Shown here piece by piece: positions 41,401 through 53,400 of a stretch of 64,000 bases of DNA (position 1 is the first letter of the stretch; each line of letters opens with the position of its first letter). A model generated the notes under the pieces. It was not told the DNA's origin. It worked only from the letters and a program-made list of their open reading frames with translations, and did no database searches. Both the position numbers and the translations under genes were made by a program. This DNA is from Gambelia wislizenii (taxonomy: Eukaryota > Chordata > Lepidosauria > Squamata > Crotaphytidae), in assembly GCA_030847615.1 (NCBI GenBank), contig JAUMIR010000012.1, positions 2,473,501 to 2,537,500 of the forward strand, given 5' to 3'.

Positions 41401-44400
41401 AGATTCAAACATGTGGGGATCTGGGGTTTGAGTCCCCAGAACTCCCTGGTCAAGGACTACACTGGCTCACAATAATAAAATAATAAAATATATGATTTCA
41501 CAGAATCCTAGGGAAGGAACCACAAGGGGCATCTAGTCCAACCCCCTGCCATGCAGGGCTATATAATTAAAGCACTCTTGAGAGGTAGCCATCCAACCTC
41601 TGTTTAAAGACCCCCAAAGAAAGAGTACTGTAGCACCCCCATATCCACTGATCTGTCATCTGCCAATTCAATTATACACAGTTGGAGGCAGCCGGGGGTG
41701 AACAGGGGAGGGAGAGAAGGAGGAGAGATCTCACCCCACCCCACCCCACCCTGGGATGGTGACGGGGAGGGGGGCGTTCGCTATTATCCACGGATTTCAT
41801 TATCTGCGAAGGCCCCCAGAACCAATCCCCCGCAGATTCGGGGGTCCTACTGTATCTTCCACCCTCCAGGGAAGCCTGTTCTTCATGTTGTGGTGGACTC
41901 TCTTTTCTTGTAATTTTAATCCATTGCTTTGTGGTCTAGTCCCTGGAGTAGCAGAAAACAAGCTCACCTCATCTTCTACATGACATTCCTTCAGATATTT
42001 AAAGATAGCTATGTATCACCTCTCAAGTCTTCTCTTCTCCAAGCTAAACACACCCAGCTCCACCTCACTGAGTTGTTATGAATCACAGAAATTTAAAGAG
42101 TTGGAAGGAACCACAAGGACCATCTAGTCCAACCCCCTGCCATGCAGGAATTCACAGCGAAAGCACTCCTGAAAGAGGCCCATCCAACCTCTGTCTCTCC
42201 CACACCCATGCAAGATGTATTAGTTATAGGCCAGCGTAAATACAAATGAATCCAAATTTCAAAACATCAAGCAGGCATCTCACAAACCTTAATTCTCAAG
42301 GTAAAAGGTTAAATACCAATTTCTACAACCTTAATTTTCATCTCATTAAAAAAAAATCCATCCACAAAATAAATATAGACCACAACTGTATTTTTTTAAA
42401 AAAAAAAATCCATTCTGTTCCTGTTCTTTTCTTTTTAAAGGCCTGTTAGTAAAAAAGCCACAAGCTGGACTTTGAGAACTACAAAGCCATTAGCTCACGC
42501 TCATCAACAGGTGGCAAAGTTTTTGTTCCAACTTCTGTTATTTTGCAAAAGACAGGAAATGCTGAAGAGGCTTTGGAGAGAATGCAGCTAATCTCATCCC
42601 AGTGCTCCCATTTCCTCCCCCTCCTGCCTTCTATCAATGATTCCATGCAAGAAATGCAAATTGCCCAGCAGGGCTGCCATAAATGGAAGCTTCCAGAACA
42701 GTTGCTCTTTCACAAGAGAGATAACAAAAGCAGAGCAGACACAGAAAACTGGAGGCCTTTTAGGACTGATACCTTCTTTCTGAGAAGTCCCTTATTTCCG
42801 ATGAAATGCCCATCCAGATAACCAAGACTTAATCTCCGTTCTGCTCTGAGTCACTCTTTTTACCCGAGTTCAGATACATAAATCTAATTTCTCCCAAACT
42901 ATCCTTGGAGCCAAGTCCCTGGCAAAGGAGAACAAGGGGCTGTTATCACTGATGTTAATGAATGCTAAAAAGCAGGGAGGGGGAAACACCACAGCTGCAG
43001 CTCACAGTGGGAAGCGACAAGTTTTTGCTTGTACTCTATTTGGAGTTGCATCTCTGTGTTAAGGATTCTTTCTTTGAAACTTACAACAGAACCTTCACAT
43101 CCCAAGAACTATCAGTCCTCAGTCTGGGTTCTCCAAAGCTCAATTTTGCTACCAGCAACAAAGCACAAGCTGACCCAAGGACTGGACAATTAAAGCTAGT
43201 GCAACACACACACAGAGAAACATGCATAACTACATGTCTCACACACTATTATAATGAAAACCGAGAACAACGCTGACAGATGAGGAGGGAAAGGAAGCTA
43301 GGTGTCCCAGTGTCCCCAAGCTCCCTCTTTCTTTCTTTCTATCTTTTTACTACAATTCCCAGAATCCCACTTCCAGACAGAGTGGGGAATTCTGGGAGTT
43401 GGCAGTCCAAAGAAGGGAATTTTCCAAGCCTTTGTTGTTGTTATGCGTCTTCATACCGCCTGTGACTTAAGGGGCCCCTGTCCTATGGTTTTCTTGACAG
43501 GATTTATTGACAAGAGGTTTGCATTGTCATTTTTGTGATCCCCAGGGCCCCCTAATGGTTAAAAAAAATCAAGATTTTTTTCCTCAAAAGGCTGAGAGAG
43601 TGTGAACCCCATAACTACTGGGCCAGGGAATTCTTGGAGCTGAAGAAACCCGGTGGCTTCCATGCCTGAGTAGGGATTCAAACAACCCTGATCTCCCAAA
43701 GTCCAACCCTGAATCTGCTAACCAGGCTGGCTCTCTTCCGAAGCCCCAGCCTTGCCTAATTTAGAGCACACTGCTATCTGAAGCACTTGAATGAGAACCA
43801 ATTTCTGTAAAACAGAATTAACAAACTGTTATGCAGGTGTGATGATCAAGGTAAGCTCTGTTCCTATCATGGTCCTTCAAGTCATTTCCAACTTTTGGAA
43901 ACTTTAAGGTGACCCTATCATAGGGTTTTCTTGCCAAGATTTGTTTGGGGGGGGGTTGCCTTTGCCCTTCTCCAAGGATGAGAGAGTGTGACTTCCACAG
44001 CTGAGCAGAGGGGATTTGAACCCTGGTCTCCAGAGTCATAGTCCAATGCTCAAACTACGACATCACACTGGCTCTCCAAGGTAAGTACTGCAAAGGGCTT
44101 AATGTGTCACAGCTAATAATCCAAAGACCACCTACAAAATGCACTGTTTTGGACAGAAATATATCAGAGACCAAAGAAGACAACTTGTGCATCCAGCAGG
44201 GTGGGGTTTGCATTGGATCAGACCAAGAACTTATTGGGCTCTTTCCTGGTTCTGGAAGTTTCCTGTGCTCATGTAATCCATAATAAGTGTATGCTTCTAT
44301 CATTCTCAGCTGCTCAGAGTTTGCGTTTGAGCCTGAGAGAGAATCTGGCAAAATCCCCAGCATCATCTTCCATCCATCCATCCATCCATCCATGACTTTA

Positions 44401-47400
44401 TTTATATATCCTGCCCTTCTCCCACCTTGGCACTCAAAGCAGCTTACAAAAAGGCCAAAAAAAAAATTACAATAAAAACACTTCATAATGCCACGGCATC
44501 AAATGTGTGATGCCGTAACACTACAGTACTTTGCAAAAACAGGGAAAAGAAGACCTGTATTTTTGTTCACCGATATTTCATCTCCCTGAAACAGTAGTGG
44601 TCTTCTCAAGGAAATCTGGACACCCCACAACACTTCAGCAAAAGCCATGCAGTGGGATGTGAGGTTGACCCTCTTAAAATACCCATTGAATCCTAAAACC
44701 ATATTCTCAAGGGATTAGATACCAAAACAGATTTCAAACCACATTTCAAAAACAAGCCGTCCTTCACACACTCATCAACTACACTGTTTACATACATATA
44801 TTTTCGTGATGGGCAGTAAGAAAAACAAACTAATTCACTGCTACTGCTAATTATAGCAGCATGACAAACGAGTGGCTTCACTTGTAACAGTGCAGCTTAT
44901 CAGCGAGATTCCAAGCCCTCCTCCAAGGAAGACAAGCCATCTCAACAACACAGAAGGAGGGGTGCCAAAGCCCTCTCTCCACTTCAAGATATCATTCTAG
45001 ATATGGTAAAGCAGCATACAAATTGATTAGATTCACAACAGCCTGCCATTCTATTCCCACAGCTGCTGAACAAATCCCTCTGTGAAGCCCATAGGAAGGG
45101 CATGGATGCCAGATCACCCTCCTGCTCACATTTGCCAACCACCCTGTGTTCAGAAGCATGCTGCCTCTGACCCTGGGACCAGTATCCAGCCATCTTGACT
45201 GAGAACATTCTCCACTATGGATCTTCCTAAAGCCCCTTTTAAACCTCCCCAATTATCTGCGCTGTGGACTTCTTCCTTTCATCTGTCCACAACCTTCCAT
45301 CACTCATCCACCCATTGGGTTCTTATGTTACAAGAGAGGGAGGAAAATGTCTCCCCCTCCACTTCAACGGATGGCAACCCTTATAAAATGAGAGACCTCA
45401 AAGAACCCTGGTCCTCAACTGCCCTGCTCCGGTCTAGCAAACGCAGGGCAGCCGTGGCTTCTTTGATTCAGTCAATCCACCTATAATGTGGCCCCTCCTT
45501 TCCTACCACCTTAAGCTAATGGGGACATCAGAAGATTAATATACCCAGACCACAGCCTGGTATATTTCTTCCCTTCAGACTACAACTCCCAAAACCCCAG
45601 ACTCTCCCACTGCTGACTGGGGACACTGGGGGCATGCTGGTTGAGGGGTTCTGGGAGTTGTAGTCCAAAACAGAATGACTCTTCCGAGCCAGCCTTTGTG
45701 TAGGAGATCGGCAACCAGGGGTAAAACAGATAAATCTCTTTGATAGCAATGGCTGGTCTACATTCTCACCAAACGATTGCCAGGGGTCCGAGGTGGTGCT
45801 GCTAGCTGCTGGGCCCCCCCAAGGGTCTGTTTGGTTTGCTGCAGCTGGGGGCCCCCAAGGCTCTGTTTTCTGGGGAACCGGCGCTGAGGAAGGCAAGGCA
45901 TCCATGAGATCCAGCAGAGTTGTGTGCTGTGGAGAAGATATATACTGTATTTCAGCTCTGTTTAAGTAACAACCAACAATTCTTCCTCTTTCAAAGAGAT
46001 AAAGAGAAAGAGGGAGATTGCTGGTTGGAGGGGAATGCATCACTTTACTCTTTTACATGGCCATTGTTGTTCATTTCAGCCTTTATTTCAGGGGTGGCAA
46101 AGTGTGGCCCAAGGGTCACATATGGTCCCTAGGGGGTATTTTTTGGCCCCCATGGGTCACAAAATGCCCCCAAATGGCCTTTAGGGGATGAAGGGGCATT
46201 TCTGCCATGTTTTCCAGGCCTCACTTGGCCAGTTTAGGCCCTGGAAAACACCTGTTTTAAGAACAGGAAATGATGCAACCCTCTGTTCTGTCAGTTGTCC
46301 ACCCTTGTTTTATCCTAACCATGGAAAACATGGTTTTGATTATGAAAACAGTGTGTGCACAGTGACACCCAGAAATGGACAGTGATTCAGGCATACAAAA
46401 TGGGCAGTGCACCATGGATTTGACAACTCCAGTTTGTTTCTCCAGTATATCCCAACCATCCCTCCAGGAACTAAGATTTTTTTTTTCACATGACCTACCT
46501 CTTTCTTTTTGGGAATTTTCACTGTATCTCTGCGACTCTCCTCCAAAGCCATCTGCAACCGCAGATCGTCACCACGACGAAGGCGTTCCTCCTGCCAAAA
46601 TGGAGGCAAGGGAGTTTTAAAAACAGTTATCCAATTGTTACTTCCTTCAGGCTGAATTACAACTTCTGGCAGCATTCAGAATGACTACAAATTTGAAAAG
46701 GGTAGCAACAATATAATTTAACAAGCCGCAAAAAAAAATGTTTTAAAAGATTAAGGGATTATTACTTTAAAACACAGTTAGCCAAACCGACAAAGCTTTA
46801 AGTATGTTAAAACCAGTTTGCCTGCAAAAAACTGAAAAGCCATGGCTGCATCAGAGCAGCACAGTCAAAAGCTGATTCCTGAAATACCTTCCCAATATCT
46901 TTAACTTGGCAACCAGAACCCAAAAAGGGGGACAGGTCTCTTGGGGAGACATTATAGCAGGGGAGTATCACCTTTAAGAAAGATACACACACTCTTCCCC
47001 GTATGACAATCCTGGTTCCACAATCTCAGCATTCTGCTCAAAGCCTCCATAATTCACAGGTGTGGTTATCTACCCAAAAGCCAGAACACAAACACCAAAA
47101 TAGCCACTCTGATCTGGTTTCAAAATCTCTCTTATTTGCACAACTGTATTTTCCTTCTGTGGACACCAGATTCGCCATTGTCACAGTACTAATAATATAA
47201 CAGAAGACCAAGTGGTGCTGATAAAATTTACATTATTCTACGGCTGCTTTCATACCAGACAGATAACTTAGTCATTTCCAAACGGAAATTTGGCACACTT
47301 TACTTGTGTGTGCAGGCCACAGCTGTCACTTTAACACTTCTCAATACTTAAAGAACTGCTGCCATGCATTATCATGGACCGTTGCCTCTTATTAGGTCAA

Positions 47401-50400
47401 GCAAAGTCACGGGACCTGAGCTGGGAGGCAGCTTCTCCTGCCTTTCGCCTTAGCTTCAATTGCTTAATAAGGAAAGAGGTCTGCCACTCTCCACAGTCCC
47501 CTTCACACACACCCATCCTATATTAATGAGTTAATTAATTAATTAGATTTAAATCCCAACTTTCTCTCAAAACTGGGACTCAAGGTGACTTGCAACAAGA
47601 TTTTTTTAAAAGATGCAAATAGAAACACATAGCCATTGTAATATTAAAATACAATTAAATAAATTATACAGTCTCCCTTATCCAAAATGCTTGGGACCAG
47701 AAGTGTTTTGGATTTTGAAATATTTTGGATTTTGGAATACAGTATTTGCATATACATAATCAGATATCTTGGAGATAGGGGGACTCAAGTCTAAACACAA
47801 AATTCATTTATGTTTCATATACACCTTATACGCATATCCTGAAGGACATTTTATACACAATCTTTTTAATAATTTTGTGCATGAAACAATGTTTGTGTAC
47901 ACTGAACCATCAGAAAGGAGAGCTGTCGCTATCTCAGCCACCCATGTGGACAATTTTGGAATATTTCGGATTTTGGAATTCCGGATAAGGGAGACTCGAT
48001 CTGCATTAAGGCACAACTGGATTAAAACCAATTCAACTGTTTACTGATGAAGTACAGCAGCGACTAGTTAAAAACCCCTTTCTCAAGAGCATAACCATTG
48101 CCAAAAAGCTGCCAGGACACAATGGCTTTTGCCTGCTGGCCGAAGGGCAACAGAGAGCAGGGGGGAGGGAGTATCCTGGCAACTCTCAAAGGGAGTTCAT
48201 TCAGCCTGGGAGCAACCACCAAGAAGGCCCCCAAGATCTGGGTGCCTTAATGAGGTCAAAAAACACTATGCAGCTCAGACAGCTACAGGAGAAGCTAACC
48301 TGTTCGGCCACTTCCCTGCTCATTGCCAGGGCTAGCTGGAGTTGGAGTTCTTCCTCCCCACTTGTCTGAGGCCGCGCCTGCTCCAACTCCGAAGACACTC
48401 GTGGTGATGTTGCTGTTGGGGGAAACAGAGGTACAATCGTAACATGCAAACTTGGCTCCATCTTAACACACTTGGGTGCTCGTGCGTCACCACAGTCACC
48501 TTCTTTCTCCCTGACAGTAATTCTACTCACAGAACTAGCTATTTCCAGGTTTGTGCAAAAATGGAGCAAAAGTCGCTGGACCATTCCGTTCCACCTGTTG
48601 AACAGGGTGACTTACAACCGGAAGTATTAAACACAGTAATAATTCTATACAATGCCACAGGAATCCAAAACTATACACTGCCAAATGAGAATCAGTATAA
48701 GTAACAACAAAATCATCCAGGTATTCTGAATGCCTGAGGGGGGGGGGAACATAGCAACAACCAACCCAAACTTACTGCTGTTTGCTTGGAGGAGGGGAGA
48801 TGTAAGACCCAAAGGTTGCAGCCTCTGTGTATGTGTGTACATGTGCCTTCAAGCTGACTGTCAACTTGTGGTGACCACATGAATTTCAGAGGGTTTTCTT
48901 AGGTAAGGAATACTCAGGGGTGGTTTTGGCAATTCCTCCCTCTGAAATATAGCCTACAGCACCTGGTATTTGTTGGTGGTCTCCCATCCAAATACTACCC
49001 AGGGCTGACCTTGCTTAGCTTCAAAGATCAGACTGGATCTCATGCCTTTAGGATATTTACTCCTCCTTGAATTGGGAGGCCCAAAGAAAATACTGTGAGA
49101 TTCACAGACTAATGCTCCCCATGTAACATAAATGAACATGCACAAATCCCTGAAAGCCACAGAGATCCCTGTAAAGAAAGAGGAGTAAATGAGAGTTTAG
49201 AAAAGTTACTTTTTTGGACTACAACTCCAAGAACACCATAATCTACCAGGCCAGGGAATTCTTGGAGCTGAAGTTTTTAAAAAAACCTTTCCAAGTTCTG
49301 GGGTGGAAAACAATTTGTTGACTTCACATTTCCATACGTATCTATCAGTTTTATGTCTCTTGCAGCAGAGTGCATCTTGCTTCCGAAATTCACTCATAAA
49401 TGTTGAATAAAGGCACGCAGCACTAAAAACGAGTAGCTCTGAAAAATGCACACCGACATACTTTAGTCAATAAAAAATGCATGTGAAATGTGTAATTTTA
49501 AAAAAAAAGTGTGCAGGAAAATATAATGCATCAATTTTCACGTAGGAAGCAAAACTAAGTTCCATTAAGCAGGACAGAATGATAACTCTTGCGTGATTCT
49601 GGGAAACCCAACAAGGGCAAGGCTGACAGTTATCGACATGCCTAGCTGGGAAATCTAATCAGTCTCGCGGCTTCAACATGTAACGACATTGTTGCTGCAA
49701 GCACTAAACGTCCATAAATGTAAGCACTGAACTTCTGCTGCCTCTCTTAGGGTTGCAAAGGGGGAGAAAAAGACAGAACATTTACCTTCAGCCTTCATCT
49801 TATGGCTTGGTAGTATAAACACTGCGTTGTGCTGCAACAACTGTGTACACCAACAACTATTTTCCCCTGGTTCTAATATGGCAATCTGTTATGCTGGTTT
49901 GCACCTGTGAGCACCTGTGTACCCCAGGTGAGCTGCAGGTAAGCAGACAAACTGGAAGGCTACTCTCAAATGTGTTAGCTTGCAGAGTAAATAAAGCGGA
50001 CTGAACAATTAATGTTGTGATATACACACAGAGAGTTACTTCTGCACCCCCAGGCAAACTGCCCCATGAAACCTAATCACTGGGCAGGGTTTACATCTGC
50101 TATATGCAACCCACTTGGCAAAGCCTGCCACCCAATAAAACAAGGCAACACAGGTTAACTTTGCTGCTCAGAGTGAATGGTGCTAGCTATACAAGTTTAA
50201 TGGGACCCATACCATTTAAGATGTGGTGTGATGTCACACAAGAATTGCTGTGGCTCACTAGGAGCGCACATGGTTCCATGCTGAGTCCCATGATCAATCC
50301 CAAGTTCGGACAGAAAAGATCACTCTCCATGTAAAGCCCTAGGGAAGCAATGGCAAGTTACCAAAGGAAGGGAATCTCTCTCAAGGGCCAAATTCAATTT

Positions 50401-53400
50401 TATGGGAGGGGTGAATTCCAGGAGTGGGCAGGGGCAAAGAGGTGGGACCAATGCAGCTTAAAGCCATTATTGAAGTCATGGAATTGGGAGTCATGGAGTC
50501 AGGAAGCAATTTTGGGTGGAGCTGAAGTCAGAGTTGGTAGAAAAGTACAGACTCTCACTTCAAAATAGAAACTTATCTCTCTCTTTGGCTTTTCTTCACA
50601 AGCGAAGATTCAGGAAGGATTCATCCCGCGCTTTCTGCAAGTGCGCTGATGACTAAAAAGGCCAATCTGAAATAAACAAGTCCAGTTGCAGAAAGCACAA
50701 CAAAAGGTCTCCTTGGGTGATGTTTCCAGGTTGTGATTCTTTCTGCGTTGTCGTTTCTCTTCAAGACTTGTTTGGCATGAGTTCTCAAATAAGGCTGCAG
50801 CATTGTGGATTGTGCGTCTCCATGCCTCCCGATGTGAGGCCAGGGTGGACCATTGTTGGTGATCAATTTGGTTGAGCCTGGGATGTTGTTTCAGGGAGTC
50901 TTTATATCACATTTTTGGAGCACCCCTCTTATGCTGACCCATGGTGAGTTCACCGTAGAGTACTATTTTTGGGAGGCGATGGTCCTCCATCCTAGAAACG
51001 TGTCCTGCCCAGCGCAGCTGTGTTCTCAATATCATGGCCTCAATGCTGGTGATAACATATGATAAATATCTCATTTTATTCTTAATCAAATAAACACATT
51101 TTATGTTCTATCAATTCAAGTAGCCTGATGATTCAGCTGGGGGCGATGAAATCCCTTGTACTACCATTTACTTCAGTAAATGTATTCCTAATTAATTTGC
51201 CATTTATGATTGAATCAGAGTCGGACAATAGAAAAATAGAGCAGTCAGAGTTGTGGCGTAAGGAGAGCCATGTCAATTTTTCAGAAAGAGGAATAACCGC
51301 TAGAAAACCAACAACCTGTGGTGCCATGGAGAAGGGATTCAACCCTAGGGGGTAGACAACACTGGGACAGAGGGACCAATGGTCTGAACCAGTTAAAGGG
51401 AGATTTCTATGCCAGGATAGAAGCCATGTCAAAAAAAAAAAAAGCTATGTTCTCTCCCTAGTAACTTTCACAGATATTTATTAAGCAACCAGCAGGCTGT
51501 TTTTCAATGCAGGAAGCACATGCTCTGGAGTTAACACTCAAACAAAACATAATACTTTGATGTATCCAGCAGCACATTCCCAAAAGGAATAAGGAGGCAA
51601 TTCCTTGCAAATTTACAAGGGAGAAAAATCCCACTGAACTCAGCATGACTCGCTTGAATGAATACGCATAGGGTTGCACTGCAAGTCATACAACCATCGC
51701 ACCTCGGCTTTCAATACCCATCTGTCTTTAAGCCATTTTGAAGGTTCTCCTTAAGGGTTCTGACTGATTTGAATGAACAACTGTGTTTCAGATTAAGACA
51801 TTACTAGTTAGATTGAGGCGGTTCTCATTAGACTCATTAGAGTGGGAGCTATATAGAACCGCCTCTATGCATTCAAGTGACTTGTCACACATTTCATGAG
51901 AGATTTAAAATCACTGGGAAAAGAGCCAATGTTTGTCAATTAAGATGCCTGCTCTGGCATTCCATTCTGTGCCCACCTCCAGTGTTTTAATTTCTTGAAT
52001 TGCTGAAGCATCCACGTTTTAGCAGCAAAATATTTTGTAACTCTCTAGCTATAAAAGAGTACTTGCCTTGGAAATGCCACTGCACAAAGAGATTCTTATT
52101 CCGTTGCACATAGCACATGATAGTTAACTCAGATGTTTATGCAAGATGGCACTGAATAGATCCAATTTTGACATCCTAAGCCTGGCTTTGTTGCTGCTTT
52201 CAGAAAATGTTGAGATTAAGGCTTTTCATCCACATGGAAATCACTGATGGATGTTTACTGTTACATAAAAAGGCTGCTGGCCGGCCTTTGGAATAAGTAA
52301 GGAAAAAAGATTCCCAACTGATGGCAGCCATTAAAACCAGATTTGGCTCCATCATTTATCCCTATGGCTAGCAATAACTTTTCCAATTTTTTTCTGTAAG
52401 ACTTCTTACATTTTTACTGTGTTTTCACCAGGGGTCAGCAACATCATGAGGCGAGGGACCAATTCCTCCCCGATCCCCCACAGGCTGCGCACACACAGAG
52501 CAAGTCTAAATACCTCCCACTCTCCTCAGTAGTCCTTCTCAAAATAGCAAAAGGAAATGGCATGACTTCTTGCCACCATTTTGAGAGTGACTACAGAGGA
52601 AAACAGAGGTGTTTGGGGTTCACATATCTCTGTGGTACTCGTGGGGTATTTTCAAAAATTTGGGGGGTGTGCTTTCTGTGTGATTTAGGCAGAACAGGAG
52701 GGTAACAACCTAAAAGCTCCACTGCTTTGAAGTTCTTCAACCTCGTAATCGCTGTTACTGTTGTATATAGTACCTTCAAGTAATTTCTGACTTACGCTGT
52801 TCCTAAGCTGATAGGCAAACCTATGGGGGGGGGTTCTTGGCAAGATTTCCTCAGAGGGGCTTGCCATTCACTTCCCCTGAGGCTGAGAGTTTGAGTTGCC
52901 CAAGCTCACCTAGTGGGTTTCCAGGCTGAGGGGGAAATTCAAACCCTGGTCTCCCAGAGACCTTGTCCAACACTCAAATCACTAAACTAAATAAGCTCCA
53001 AACATTTATTCAGAGGTGGCTTGCTCTTGCTTTTCTCTGAAGCTGAGAGTATAATTTGCACAAGGTCACCCAAGGGATTTCCATATCCAAGTGGAGATTT
53101 GAAGCTTGGCTTCCTAGAGTCCTAGTCCAACATTCAAAACTACTACACCGTAGTAGCTCTCCAACGACATAATATAAGCACAATAATATGTACATTCACA
53201 GATTTGTAAAGTAGTAAACAGATGGTCAGAATCCAACTCACAGAGTTAACATGAGATTTTAATCTACTTTGAATGGGGTGGGTGGGAATACATTAAGATC
53301 AGAGTTTACTGTGGGGGGGGGATATGTCAGAGACTGGGGGGAAATTGGGATTTCTTAGCAGATCCATCAGGTGATTTGCAGCAGATTGGAAAGCATTTCC

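Larger units (their letters stand above)
40543..45769 (-). other. EPN2: EPN2 intron 4
   Basis: 5.2 kb with no coding sequence. Contains a BovB fragment (40703-41062), CR1 ends (41497-41624, 41895-42067, 42083-42211), a MITE (41625-41853), two Sauria-type SINEs (43432-43736, 43869-44080), and a (CATC)n run with a LINE tail (44363-44475). 42240-43420 and 44480-45770 show little recognised repeat content, apart from short 'gggagttg(g/t)cagtcc' palindromes near 43350 and 45580-45670. Confidence 0.6.
46592..48299 (-). other. EPN2: EPN2 intron 2
   Basis: Holds a Tigger-like element (47668-47997), a LINE tail (47525-47665) and an L2-like fragment (48120-48240). 46700-47500 shows no recognised repeat. 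Confidence 0.55.
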
